From RH-chloro-G1 sp003670575 (GTDB lineage Bacteria; Chloroflexota; Dehalococcoidia; UBA2979), in NCBI GenBank assembly GCA_947499615.1, contig CANMOP010000001.1, positions 98,367 to 162,366 on the forward strand: a stretch of 64,000 bases of DNA, in the 5' to 3' direction. Positions 1 through 8,548 of this stretch are shown piece after piece. The translations under genes were made by a program, and so were the position numbers. Each line of letters begins with the position of its first letter. Position 1 is the first letter of the stretch. The notes beneath the pieces were generated by a model, which was not told where the DNA came from, did no database searches, and was given only the letters and a program-made list of their open reading frames with translations.

Positions 1-110
1 GTGGACACACTCGCACAATGTGATGCGATTGGATGATATCTGCGCGTTCGTCGGCCATCCGGCGTAGCACCGCGCCACCTCGACCCCTACGATGGAATAC
101 GGGGGTGGGC

Positions 111-407
111 GTGGCTGCGGACGAGTTTGACGAGCAGGACGAGGACGACGACGAGCCGCTCGGCCGCCGCCACGCGAGCGATGGCCAACTGCGCTCCGCC
201 ATGCTGGACGATGGCCAGCCATGGCTCACCTGGTGGCTCCCCATCCCCGGGATCGCCCTCGCGGTGTTGTGGGCCGGGTACGACGGCGCAGCGGCACCAG
301 AACCGGGTCTCGCGCCGTTCCTGGAGACGCTGCGCTGGCCGGGGGTCCCGATCTTCCTGGTGACCACCATCACCACGTACTTCGGGTGGCGATTGGACCT
401 CGATTGA
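111..407 (+). CDS. Small membrane protein of unknown function
   Basis: About 98 residues from a GTG start at 111, preceded by a G-rich stretch. The N-terminus is very acidic (a Glu/Asp run at residues 5-15). It is followed by two hydrophobic segments, around residues 43-57 and 80-93, so a two-pass membrane protein is likely. It ends 16 bases before holA on the same strand, which suggests co-transcription. I do not recognise the family. The start could also lie further upstream, because the frame stays open to position 33. Confidence 0.55.
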   Translation: MAADEFDEQDEDDDEPLGRRHASDGQLRSAMLDDGQPWLTWWLPIPGIALAVLWAGYDGAAAPEPGLAPFLETLRWPGVPIFLVTTITTYFGWRLDLD

Positions 408-423
408 TGCGGAACGCCGACTG

Positions 424-1476
424 ATGCTGCACCTCTACACGGGCTCGCTGGCGGTGTACACCGACTCGGACGACTTCCGGCTGCACGAGGCGGTGCTCCA
501 ACTCCGCGCCACGCTCGATACCGACGGCATGCTCAGCACCAACACCACCACGCTCCCGCCGCGCGGACTCACCACCGGCGAGGTGATCCAGCACCTCTCC
601 GCCATGCCCTTCCTCGCCAACGCGCGGCTGGTCATCGTGGAAGGACTGGTCACCACGCTCGGCTCGCGAAAGGGCGTGCTCGACCACTGGCAGCCGCTGC
701 TCGACTTCCTGCCGCTGATGCCACCGACCAACCACCTGCTGCTGCTGGAGCGCGGATCGGACCGCGACGACCGCACCACCCTCGATCGCTCGCCACTGCT
801 GCGCGCGTTGCGCGCGGTGGCGGGCGCGGAGCTGCGCGAGTTCCGCGAGCTCAGCACGCGAGGCTCCAACGGCAACGAGGTGGTGCGCTGGGTGATGGAG
901 CGCGCCGCCACCCGCGGCATCCCGATCGAACGCGACGCCGCCGAGGCGTTGGCCGAGCTGATCGGCGCCAACCTGTGGTCAATCGCCTCCGAGGTGGAGA
1001 AGCTCGGCCAGTACGCGAACGGTCGTCCCGTGACCGTCAACGATGTGCGCGCACTCACCACAGCCGCCCGGCAGGCCGGCATGTTCGACCTCGTGGATGC
1101 GGCCGTCGAGGGTCGCACCGCCGTTGCGCTGCGCCTGCTTCGCCAAATGCTGGAGGACGGCAGCGACCAGCCCCCGGTGATCCTCGTCATGATCGCGCGA
1201 CAGTTGCGAAACCTCGTGCGCGCGGCAGAACTGCTGGAGCAGCGAGCGCCGCAACCCGCGATCGGTCAGGCGACCGGGGTCACGAGCTCATTCCCACTGA
1301 CAAAGTTGGTGCGGCAGGCCGGTAGCCTGGGCCGTGCTGCCGCCGAACGCGGACTGCGCGAGGCGGAATACGCCGACCACGCCGTAAAGACCGGGAAGCT
1401 GGAAGACGCACTCGCGCTGGAACTGCTGCTCTGCCGCCTCGGCGAGCTCGCACCTCGGCGCGCCGCCACCCAGTAG
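424..1476 (+). CDS. holA: DNA polymerase III subunit delta
   Basis: 350 residues, the usual length for HolA. The delta subunit is the clamp-loader arm that opens the beta sliding clamp. The N-terminal part has the family pattern: a hydrophobic start with a tyrosine, then a segment ending LVIVEGL around residues 70-77. The C-terminal third has the helical pattern that packs in the clamp-loader collar, with the MIARQLRNLVRAAEL helix near residue 255. It starts directly after the small membrane protein gene. The C-terminus is Arg-rich but not truncated. Confidence 0.9.
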   Translation: MLHLYTGSLAVYTDSDDFRLHEAVLQLRATLDTDGMLSTNTTTLPPRGLTTGEVIQHLSAMPFLANARLVIVEGLVTTLGSRKGVLDHWQPLLDFLPLMPPTNHLLLLERGSDRDDRTTLDRSPLLRALRAVAGAELREFRELSTRGSNGNEVVRWVMERAATRGIPIERDAAEALAELIGANLWSIASEVEKLGQYANGRPVTVNDVRALTTAARQAGMFDLVDAAVEGRTAVALRLLRQMLEDGSDQPPVILVMIARQLRNLVRAAELLEQRAPQPAIGQATGVTSSFPLTKLVRQAGSLGRAAAERGLREAEYADHAVKTGKLEDALALELLLCRLGELAPRRAATQ

Positions 1477-1618
1477 TGCGTGCCAGCACGCTTTGGTCGG
1501 CTGCCGCGCGTGGTCGCATCGTCGCGTGTGCGAGGTGGTGCGAACGCACGTCGATGCCGAGCGAAACTCAGGCTGCGTGACGGGACGGCGAGCCGGGGAC
1601 AAGAACCCCCCACCCCAA

Positions 1619-1642
1619 CCCTCCCCCGCATGGGGGGGAGGG
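1619..1642. terminator. Bidirectional terminator-like GC hairpin
   Basis: CCCTCCCCC at 1619-1627 pairs with GGGGGAGGG at 1634-1642 around a 6-base loop. It lies between the convergent 3' ends of holA (plus) and lexA (minus), where a shared terminator is expected. There is no U-tract on either side. The flanking C-rich text resembles a dispersed intergenic repeat, so it may be a repeat that doubles as a terminator. Confidence 0.5.
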
Positions 1643-1706
1643 GGTCAGAAGGAGCAGAGAGAGCAGGGAAGCGGCGGCAGCCCAACGAGGCGCGCTGGCG
1701 CGCCGC

Positions 1707-2339
1707 CTACCAGGCGGAGCGGATGGAGGAGAGGACCTTGCCCTGCACCTCCACGTTGTCGGGGGAGGTATAGAACGGCTGCATCGTGGAATTCATCGGC
1801 TGGAGCCGGATGCGGCTGCCCTCGTGGAAAAACTTCTTGAGCGTGGTCTCGTTCTCGGCCTTGAGCCAGACGGCCACCATGTCGCCGTCATCGCAGGAGT
1901 TTGTCGGCTCCAGGATCACCAGGTCTCCATCGTTGATCAGCGCGTCGATCATCGACGTGCCCTCCACGCGCAGCGCGAAGGCGTTGGCACGACCGCGAGT
2001 CTGATCCTCCGTCACCTCCACCTCCTCGTACCCCTCGGGGAGCACCTCGGGCGGCGTGGGAATCGGCAGTCCGGCGGCGATCTTCCCGAGGACTGGCACC
2101 GTCAGAATGCGGCGGCGCGTGCCGGAACCCGGCAACTGGATGGCGCGCGAGATCTCGCGATCGCGATGGATCAGTCCGCGCTCTTCCAGTCGCTTCAGGT
2201 TGTAGTCCACGACCGAGGTAGACGAGATGTCGCATCCCTGCTGGATGTCCCGAATGGACGGCGGGTAGTCATGCTCCGTCAGGAACGCCCCAACAAAGTC
2301 CAGGATGCGCTGCTGCTTGTCCGACAGTCCCTCGGCCAT
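1707..2339 (-). CDS. lexA: LexA SOS repressor
   Basis: 210 residues. A winged-helix N-terminal domain (about 1-70) is followed by an S24 self-cleaving domain. The Ala89-Gly90 scissile bond lies in KIAAGLP, the nucleophile Ser129 in EGTSM, and the general base Lys168 in TTLKKF. I chose the ATG at 2339 because it has a GAGGAG Shine-Dalgarno and begins with the family-typical helix; an upstream in-frame ATG at 2420 would lie inside the operator. Likely autoregulated through the box at 2402-2413. Role: represses DNA-damage genes until RecA filaments trigger cleavage. Confidence 0.95.
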   Translation of the reverse strand: MAEGLSDKQQRILDFVGAFLTEHDYPPSIRDIQQGCDISSTSVVDYNLKRLEERGLIHRDREISRAIQLPGSGTRRRILTVPVLGKIAAGLPIPTPPEVLPEGYEEVEVTEDQTRGRANAFALRVEGTSMIDALINDGDLVILEPTNSCDDGDMVAVWLKAENETTLKKFFHEGSRIRLQPMNSTMQPFYTSPDNVEVQGKVLSSIRSAW

Positions 2340-2401
2340 CTGGTCTGCTCCTCGTCTCGCGCGACCCCGGTGCGCAGCGGCGATGCACGCCTCCGCCAGC
2401 G

Positions 2402-2413
2402 GTACAAATGTTC
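2402..2413 (-). promoter_or_regulatory. Candidate LexA operator (SOS box)
   Basis: Read on the minus strand this is GAACATTTGTAC, one base from the GAAC-N4-GTTC box known from Gram-positive bacteria. It sits 63 bases upstream of the lexA start, in the expected autoregulatory position. A second related half-site, GTACGTTTGTT, follows at about 2416-2426, so a tandem operator is possible. Confidence 0.55.
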
Positions 2414-2622
2414 GCAACAAACGTACCCGCCACCATAATCATCGTCAAGGGCGCACCCGCGGGCTCCGGTGGTTTCGCACGTCGGCGTACTGGAACCGAG
2501 GTGGCGTCGGCCCCCCGCACCGCCTCGCTGCTCCCCGCCGCCTCCCGCCGCGGTACCCTGCACGCGAGAGCCCCGCACAGGGGCGAGAGTCGCGGGCGCG
2601 ACAATCAGGAAGGGCGACGTCG

Positions 2623-3375
2623 ATGGCTGCAGGGCTGGAGGATCTGTTTGGCGATCAGCCGCCGGGCGAGCCCGATGAGGCCGCCGGTGAGCGCAAGCGC
2701 GCGATGATCATCGCGGCCCATCCGGACGACGCCGACTTCGGCGCAGGGGGCACCGCCGCGCTGCTCGCCCAGGCCGGCTGGGAAGTCTGCTACGTCGTCG
2801 CGACGGACGGGTCCAAGGGCACCGACGACCCGGCGTACACGACGCAGACGCTGATCGAGACGCGCGACCGCGAGCAGCGTGCGGCGGCAGCCCATGTCGG
2901 AGTGAACGACGTCCGCTTCCTGGGCTTCACCGATGGTGAACTGGTGTACTCGCGCGATCTACTGGGTGCGATTACCCGCGAGATCCGCGAGTTCCAGCCG
3001 TTCGCGGTGTACACGCATGACCCGGAGCCGGTGATCATCAACAACTCCTTCGTGAACCACAACGACCATCGCATCACCGGCCTCGCGACCGTCGATGCCG
3101 TCTACCCGACGGCACGCGACCGGCTGAACTTCCCGGAGCACCTCGCGGCTGGACTCAGCACGCACAAGGTGCGCGAGCTCTACCTCTGGGGCGCAAACGA
3201 GCCGACGTTCGACGTCGACATTTCGTCGGTCGTGGACGCCAAGGTCGAAGCGCTGCTCCTGCACGCGTCACAGTTCGGCGACCGCGACCAGTTCCTGAGC
3301 TTCGTGGAGGCGCGATGGCGCGATGAGCAGGGGCGCGCGCTGGAGCGCTTTCGCCGCGTAGTGCTGTTTCGATGA
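2623..3375 (+). CDS. PIG-L/LmbE family deacetylase
   Basis: 250 residues. The AHPDDADFGAGG motif near residue 30 supplies the His-Asp zinc ligands of the LmbE/PIG-L fold, and NHNDHRITG near residue 145 supplies the downstream ligand set. These zinc enzymes remove acetyl groups from N-acetylglucosaminyl substrates, including the MshB/BshB step of low-molecular-weight thiol synthesis and sugar or lipid deacetylation. The substrate here is not shown by sequence. I took the ATG at 2623, with AGGAAGG upstream. Its stop overlaps the Nudix start (ATGA), so the two are translationally coupled. Confidence 0.85.
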   Translation: MAAGLEDLFGDQPPGEPDEAAGERKRAMIIAAHPDDADFGAGGTAALLAQAGWEVCYVVATDGSKGTDDPAYTTQTLIETRDREQRAAAAHVGVNDVRFLGFTDGELVYSRDLLGAITREIREFQPFAVYTHDPEPVIINNSFVNHNDHRITGLATVDAVYPTARDRLNFPEHLAAGLSTHKVRELYLWGANEPTFDVDISSVVDAKVEALLLHASQFGDRDQFLSFVEARWRDEQGRALERFRRVVLFR

Positions 3376-3914
3376 ACCGGCGCCCAGATCCGACCCGCAG
3401 TCGCGGCCCCGGCTTCTGCCCGGTGTGCGGCACACCGCTGGACGCTGACCGCGGGCCCGGTGGACTGCCGGAGTGTCCCGCCTGCGGGTACGTCGCCTAT
3501 CGAAACCCGAAGGTCGCCGCCGGAGTCGTCGCGACGCTGGGCGACCGCATCCTGCTGGTCCGCCGCAACCACGAGCCGATGCTGGGCCGCTGGTCGTTCC
3601 CCTCGGGCTTCGTCGATGCCGGCGAGCAGGTGGAGGAGGCCGCAGCCCGCGAGGTGAGCGAAGAGGCCGGCGTGGAGGTGCGCGTCGATCATCTGCTCGG
3701 CGTGTACAGCACGCGCGGCAATCCCGTGGTCTTCATCGCCTACGCGGGCATCGTCAGCTCGGGCGAACCGACGCCCGGCCCGGAGGCGTTCGAGGTGGGG
3801 CTGTTCGCTCCCGACGCGCTGCCGGACCTCGCATTCCCGCACGATGGCGCGATCGTCGCTGCCTGGCATGCCTGGCGCGACGACCTCGACAACCCCGCGC
3901 GTCCGGTACGCTAG
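3372..3914 (+). CDS. Nudix hydrolase with N-terminal zinc ribbon (NudC-like)
   Basis: 180 residues. A zinc ribbon (CPVC at about 17-20, CPAC at about 36-39) leads into a Nudix fold. The Nudix box, from GFVDAGEQVEEAA to REVSEEAGVEV at about residues 78-101, has the Glu residues that bind the catalytic metal. Such proteins hydrolyse nucleoside diphosphates linked to another moiety. The SYGQ-type NADH specificity motif of true NudC is not visible, so I leave the substrate open. Overlaps the deacetylase gene by four bases. Confidence 0.85.
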   Translation: MNRRPDPTRSRGPGFCPVCGTPLDADRGPGGLPECPACGYVAYRNPKVAAGVVATLGDRILLVRRNHEPMLGRWSFPSGFVDAGEQVEEAAAREVSEEAGVEVRVDHLLGVYSTRGNPVVFIAYAGIVSSGEPTPGPEAFEVGLFAPDALPDLAFPHDGAIVAAWHAWRDDLDNPARPVR

Positions 3915-3937
3915 TCAGCGAGGGGATGTAGCTACAG

Positions 3938-4474
3938 GTGACCACTCCACCCGATACCGACGCCAACTCGAATCGCGACACCCCATCGCCCCTCTCCCTG
4001 CTGCAACGGCGCGGGGTGGAGGCCGAGGTGCTGATCCCGCTGATCCGCCGCCTGGAGACGGAGATCGGCGAGCAACGTGCACATGAGATCGCACGCGAGA
4101 CGATCGCGGGGATCGCCCGCGAGCAGGGCGCAGGCGTCGCTGCCATGCTCGGGCGCGATGACCTCGAGGGGTTCCACGAGGTACGCGATTCGTGGGCGGG
4201 TGCCGGCGGTGACCTCACGATCACGACGCGGCGCGCGGACAGCACACACCTGGAGTTCGACGTCACCCGCTGCCGGTTCGCCGAGTTGTACGAGCGCCTC
4301 GGCGCACGCGACCTGGGCTTCCTGCTCTCGTGCAGCCGCGACTTCACCCTGTCCGAGGGCTACTCGCCGCGCCTCCGACTGGAGCGCACGCAGACGATCA
4401 TGCAGGGCGCGCCGTTCTGCGACTTCCGCTATCGGTACATCGAGGATGCGCCACCCACCGAGGAGACCCGATGA
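3938..4474 (+). CDS. L-2-amino-thiazoline-4-carboxylate hydrolase-like protein
   Basis: 178 residues from a GTG start. The C-terminal half has the ATC-hydrolase family pattern: DVTRCRFAELYERLG near 113-127, GFLLSCSRDF near 132-141 and a final CDFRYRY. The founding member hydrolyses a thiazoline to cysteine derivatives, but most homologues are untested. Conserved Cys residues in CRF, SCSRD and CDF are all present. It overlaps the next gene by four bases (ATGA), so the two are probably co-translated. Confidence 0.75.
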   Translation: MTTPPDTDANSNRDTPSPLSLLQRRGVEAEVLIPLIRRLETEIGEQRAHEIARETIAGIAREQGAGVAAMLGRDDLEGFHEVRDSWAGAGGDLTITTRRADSTHLEFDVTRCRFAELYERLGARDLGFLLSCSRDFTLSEGYSPRLRLERTQTIMQGAPFCDFRYRYIEDAPPTEETR

Positions 4475-5046
4475 CCGAGGAACGCGACACACCCGCGGAG
4501 TCGACTGAGCCACCGGCGGAGCCCGCGCAGCCAACCGAGCCGGCAGCACCGACCTTCGGCAGTATGGCGAACGCGCTGTTCAGCCGCGCGAAAGCTGGAG
4601 CGCAGCAGGCGTTGGACGCAGTGGAACAGCGTCGTCCTGCCGCGGAACGCATGGCCCGCGAGGCCTTCGAGCGCGCACAACACGCCGTCGATGCCGCTCG
4701 GCCCGAGGTCGAACGCCTCGCCCGCGACGCCGCAGCCGCCGCCCAATCGGCCGCCGCGTTCGCCCGGCCTGTCGTCGAGCGTGTGGCACACGATGCAGTC
4801 GATTACGCGCGTGACCACCAGGACGAACTGCGCCGCGCAGCGACGAGTGCCGCGGATGCCGCCGCGAACCTCGCTACGCAGCGCATCGTCCCCGGCCCGC
4901 TACGCCCGATGGTGGATGCCCTCCGTCAGGAGTTGCAGAACGATGAGCCCCCCGCCGACGCGGTACCGCGCGAGCCGGAGTCGCCAACGGCAGAGACGCA
5001 CCTCGACGACGGTGCCGCGCAGCCACCACCGGCTGCGCAGCGGTAG
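4471..5046 (+). CDS. Ala-rich amphipathic helical protein, function unknown
   Basis: 191 residues from the ATG at 4471. The N-terminal ~35 residues are a Pro/Glu-rich linker. Residues ~40-150 are a long Ala/Arg/Glu helix with roughly 11-residue repeats built on the motif A-x-x-x-A-R-P-x-V-E-R, resembling apolipoprotein-like or coiled-coil proteins. The tail is disordered and Pro/Glu-rich. No enzyme motif and no membrane segment. It could be a membrane-surface or cell-envelope associated helix, but that is a guess. Confidence 0.65.
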   Translation: MTEERDTPAESTEPPAEPAQPTEPAAPTFGSMANALFSRAKAGAQQALDAVEQRRPAAERMAREAFERAQHAVDAARPEVERLARDAAAAAQSAAAFARPVVERVAHDAVDYARDHQDELRRAATSAADAAANLATQRIVPGPLRPMVDALRQELQNDEPPADAVPREPESPTAETHLDDGAAQPPPAAQR

Positions 5047-5078
5047 CACGCCGTCGACCGCATCACCCACGGGCCAGT

Positions 5079-6389
5079 TCAGCGAGTGAGCGACCCGTCG
5101 ACAGCCGGATCCGGCTCGGGACGTTGCAGCGGAGTCGCTTCCAACGCTGCGATGCGCAACTCGTCCATCTCCGTCACCGTCAGCCGGTACTCACCAACCT
5201 CGACATGATCGCCGACCTGCGGGATGCGGCCGATGAGGTCCAGCACCAGGCCAGCCGCAGTGTGGTACTGCCCCGGTTCAAGCTCGATGCCGAGTAGCGC
5301 GGACAGCGTGTCCAGTGGTTCCATCCCGTCGATGCGAATCACGCCATCCGCACGGGCGGTCGCTTCCAGCTCCGGCTCCTCGAACTCATCGGTGGTCTCG
5401 CCGACAATCGACTCCAGCACGTCCTCGAACGTGACGATGCCGTCCGTACCGCCGAACTCGTCCACTGCGATCGCGAAGTGCGTGCTGCGCGCCCGCATCG
5501 CGGCCAGCAGTCGATCGAGGTTCACGTGGCTGGGGATCAGCAGCGGCTGCTTCAGCAGCGGCTCGATCGAGGGTCCGGGCGGCGCCAGCAGCAGGTCGCG
5601 CACGTGCAGCACGCCGACAATGTTGTCCACGCTGTTGCGGTAGACCGGATAGCGCGAGAGGTGATGCGCGGCGACCGCTGCCACGGCCTCAGCCGTGGAG
5701 GTGTCCACGCGCAGCGCGACCACCTCGGTTCGCGGAATCATCACGCTCGCGACCGTGAGATCGCCGAAGCGCAACACGCGCTCCAGCAGGAACTGCTCCC
5801 CGGTCTCAATGGCGCCCGCCTGCGCGCTCGCCTGCACAACCAGGCGCAGCTCCTCGGCGCCGATCTGCGGATGCTCCGTCGACTCGCGGCGCACACCGAT
5901 CATCCGCGCGGCGATCCAGCCACCTTCGTTCAACACCCAGATCGCCGGGCGAAACACCGCGCGAAACAACCGCAGCGGACCGGAAACGGCGATGGCCACG
6001 CGCTCCACGTACTGCAACGCCACGCCCTTAGGCGCGAGTTCGCCAGCGACAACGTGCAGAATCGTGATTATGGTGAAGCTGATCGCCACACCCATGGCGT
6101 GGCCACCCACGCCGCCGAGCAGCGGTTCCACCACCCCCGCGAACGCGGGCTCGCCGACCCAACCCAGCGCCAGACTGGCCATCGTGATGCCCAACTGGCA
6201 GGCGGCGATGTAGGAGTCGAGGTGAAGCGTGGCGTCGGCAACGTTGCCGGAGCCTGGGCGGCGCTCGGCGACCATCTGCTCCACGCGCGTGCGCCGAATC
6301 GTGACAAGCGAGAACTCGGCTGCGACGAAGAAGCCGTTGAGCAACACCAGCACCAGAACGGCGATCAGACCACTGCCGGTCGCGAACAC
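5079..6389 (-). CDS. CNNM/CorC-type membrane protein with CBS pair
   Basis: 436 residues. The N-terminal CNNM (DUF21) domain has four membrane segments within about 1-140, including the start LIAVLVLVLLNGFFVAAEFSL. Tandem CBS domains occupy about 200-320, with the conserved FAIAVDEFGGTDGIVTFEDVLE segment at their end, and a C-terminal CorC_HlyC domain about 350-420. The family is linked to Mg2+/Co2+ efflux; the old label hemolysin C is misleading. It lies 33 bases downstream of the CysRS-like gene on the same strand. Confidence 0.9.
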   Translation of the reverse strand: MFATGSGLIAVLVLVLLNGFFVAAEFSLVTIRRTRVEQMVAERRPGSGNVADATLHLDSYIAACQLGITMASLALGWVGEPAFAGVVEPLLGGVGGHAMGVAISFTIITILHVVAGELAPKGVALQYVERVAIAVSGPLRLFRAVFRPAIWVLNEGGWIAARMIGVRRESTEHPQIGAEELRLVVQASAQAGAIETGEQFLLERVLRFGDLTVASVMIPRTEVVALRVDTSTAEAVAAVAAHHLSRYPVYRNSVDNIVGVLHVRDLLLAPPGPSIEPLLKQPLLIPSHVNLDRLLAAMRARSTHFAIAVDEFGGTDGIVTFEDVLESIVGETTDEFEEPELEATARADGVIRIDGMEPLDTLSALLGIELEPGQYHTAAGLVLDLIGRIPQVGDHVEVGEYRLTVTEMDELRIAALEATPLQRPEPDPAVDGSLTR

Positions 6390-6422
6390 GCTGCCTCCTT
6401 GGGACGCGACCGCTCGGCGGCG

Positions 6423-7610
6423 CTACCCTTCGCGGCCGAGCCGAAGGCCGAGCACGCCCGCCAGCTCGATCAGCGTCGGAACTGCCGTCTCGCCGTACAG
6501 TCGCCCGGAGACGATGTCCTCCGCGATGGTGCAGAGGATGTCGACCGCCTTCGGCGTATCGAAGTCATCGTCCATCGCATCCATGAACTGCAGCCGCCGG
6601 CTCTCGACGCGCAGCCGATCCGGTGGGCCGCCCGCCGAGCCCGCTGCCTCACGGAGCAGCGCTGCTCGCTGTTCCCAGTGCTGCAACTCGTCCTCGGTCC
6701 AGTCGTGATCGGCGCGGTAGTGGGTCGCCAGCAGGCTCATCCGGACCGCGTCCGGGGAGTGCCCTGCTGCGAGCAACTCGCTCACTTTCACGAGGTTCCC
6801 GAGCGACTTCGACATCTTGACGCCCTCCAGCATCAGCGTGCCGACGTGAATCCAGGTTCCCACGTACGGTGCTTCGCCAGAGGCGCACTCGGACTGCACG
6901 ATCTCGGACTCGTGGTGCGGGTAGCGCAGGTCCTTGCCGCCGCCGTGGATGTCCATACGCGCGCCGAGGTTTGCCCGCGCCATCGCAGAACACTCGATGT
7001 GCCAGCCCGGACGGCCGACGCTCCACGGGGAGTCCCAGTGCGCGTCCGGCTCGGTGCTCGGCTGCCAGAGCAGAAAGTCGAGCGGGTCGCGCTTCAGTTG
7101 CTGGGGCTCGGCCGGCACGCTGTCGCTCACGGGCGGCGAGGTGCGCAACTGCTCGATGGTGAGGCCGTTGAGCGCGCCGAAGCGCGGCGCCGTCTTCGCA
7201 TCGAAGAAGACGTAGCCATCCACGACGTACGCGTGGCCGCGCGCCATCAACTCTTCGACGAGCGCGATGATCTCCGGGATGTGCTGGGAGACGCGAGGGA
7301 AGGCGACCGGACGCTGCACGTTCAGCGCGTCCATCTCCTGCAGGTAGATCGTGTGATTGCGGTCGGTGAGCTCCGGGATCGTGATCCCCAGCTCCCGCGC
7401 CTTGCGCACCATGTCGTCATCGATGTCGGTGATGTTCTGGACGTGCCGCACATCGTAGGAGAGGAACTCCAGGTAGCGGCGGACGGTATCGAAGGTGACG
7501 AAGGTAAGCGCGTGCCCCAGGTGACCGACGTCGTACGGAGTGATGCCGCATACATACATGCGCACCACACCCGGCTCGATCGGGGTGAACAGTTCCTTAC
7601 GCCCGGACAT
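6423..7610 (-). CDS. cysS: Short cysteinyl-tRNA synthetase/MshC-like cysteine ligase
   Basis: 395 residues from the ATG, against about 460 for E. coli CysRS. Class Ia Rossmann domain with the HIGH-type GHLGH, zinc ligands in PGWHIEC and PHHE, and KMSKSLGN. It activates cysteine. The protein stops where the CysRS helical DALR domain ends, so the final anticodon-recognition domain is missing, as in MshC. GNLVKVSELLAAG and LATHYRADHDWT look MshC-like, while DIHGGG and SEIVQSECA look like CysRS. The true start may be a CTG at 7631: it follows a GGGAGG Shine-Dalgarno by six bases and restores the conserved LEIFSTMSGRKE start. The symbol is therefore provisional. Confidence 0.8.
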   Translation of the reverse strand: MSGRKELFTPIEPGVVRMYVCGITPYDVGHLGHALTFVTFDTVRRYLEFLSYDVRHVQNITDIDDDMVRKARELGITIPELTDRNHTIYLQEMDALNVQRPVAFPRVSQHIPEIIALVEELMARGHAYVVDGYVFFDAKTAPRFGALNGLTIEQLRTSPPVSDSVPAEPQQLKRDPLDFLLWQPSTEPDAHWDSPWSVGRPGWHIECSAMARANLGARMDIHGGGKDLRYPHHESEIVQSECASGEAPYVGTWIHVGTLMLEGVKMSKSLGNLVKVSELLAAGHSPDAVRMSLLATHYRADHDWTEDELQHWEQRAALLREAAGSAGGPPDRLRVESRRLQFMDAMDDDFDTPKAVDILCTIAEDIVSGRLYGETAVPTLIELAGVLGLRLGREG

Positions 7611-7759
7611 CGTGCTGAAGATCTCGAGCAGTGTCGGCCTCCCTCAGGTCGCCGCGTACGCCCCTCTACGCGAACCGCACGATGGTAGCACGCCAGCCGC
7701 GTGACCCACGGCACCTCCCGGGGATGCGAGTCGGCCCGCCAGCCAGTATATTTCCGCGC

Positions 7760-8548
7760 ATGGCAAAGCAACCCGTCCAGCGCATCGCACGAGTTCGCGT
7801 CGAAGGCCGCACGAGCACCGCGGTGGTGCGTGGGCGGCGGGTCCACCTGGTTCGGGGTGGCCCGCTCGGCACCCGACAGGAGACCGGCGAGACCTACCCG
7901 CTCTCCCAGGTGCAACTGCTGCCGCCGGTGAAGGCAGGCAAGATCGTCGCAATCGGGCTGAACTACTACACGCACATCGGCGACCGGGCGATACCCTCCA
8001 AGCCGGAGCCATTCCTCAAGACGCCGTCCTCGGTGATCGGCACCGGTGACGCGATCGTCCTGCCGTCCGACGCCGGACGCGTGGACGAGGAGGGCGAGGT
8101 GGTGGCCGTCATCGGCCGCCGCGCCCGCAACCTGCGCGAGGAGGACGTCGACGATTACGTCTTCGGCTACACCTGCGGCAACGATGTCTCCGCGCGAGAG
8201 TGGCAGGCCGGCGACCTCCAGTGGTGGCGAGCCAAGTCATCCGACACCTTCACCGCGGTGGGACCGTGGATCGTCACCGGTCTGAACCCGGACGACATGG
8301 ACATCGCAGTGCGGGTCAACGGCAAGGAAGTCCAGCGCGCGAACACCAGCGAACTGATCTACTCGATCCGCAAGTGCATCGCGTTCATCACCAGCGCGAT
8401 GACGCTGGAGCCGGGTGACCTGGTGTTCACCGGCACCCCCGGTGCTACCACCCAGCTCAACGCTGGCGACAGCGTGGAGGTCGAGGTCGGCGGTATCGGA
8501 ATCCTCGTGAACCGCGTGCGAGCGGAAGGCGCCGGGGCGGGCGAGTGA
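7760..8548 (+). CDS. Fumarylacetoacetate hydrolase family protein
   Basis: 262 residues. The C-terminal FAH fold spans about 50-255. The metal ligands are visible as VDEEGEVVAVIG near 110-121 (E-x-E) and the Asp in GNDVSARE near 147-154; EPGDLVFTGTP near 220 is the family's late signature. Family members are hydrolases, decarboxylases or isomerases acting on 2-oxo acids in aromatic degradation. The ATG at 7760 gives a compact N-terminus. It overlaps the nitrilase gene by four bases (GTGA), so they are likely steps of one pathway. Confidence 0.85.
   Translation: MAKQPVQRIARVRVEGRTSTAVVRGRRVHLVRGGPLGTRQETGETYPLSQVQLLPPVKAGKIVAIGLNYYTHIGDRAIPSKPEPFLKTPSSVIGTGDAIVLPSDAGRVDEEGEVVAVIGRRARNLREEDVDDYVFGYTCGNDVSAREWQAGDLQWWRAKSSDTFTAVGPWIVTGLNPDDMDIAVRVNGKEVQRANTSELIYSIRKCIAFITSAMTLEPGDLVFTGTPGATTQLNAGDSVEVEVGGIGILVNRVRAEGAGAGE

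Noticed and set aside
1600..1660. C/G-rich repeat as part of a CRISPR array or mobile element
   Set aside because: A single hairpin with no repeated units or spacers; best read as a terminator or dispersed intergenic repeat.
5478..7688. Plus-strand open frame of 736 codons over the CNNM and cysteine-ligase genes
   Set aside because: It lies entirely opposite two well-supported genes, has an Arg/His-rich product without domains, and is the usual stop-free antisense frame in GC-rich coding DNA.
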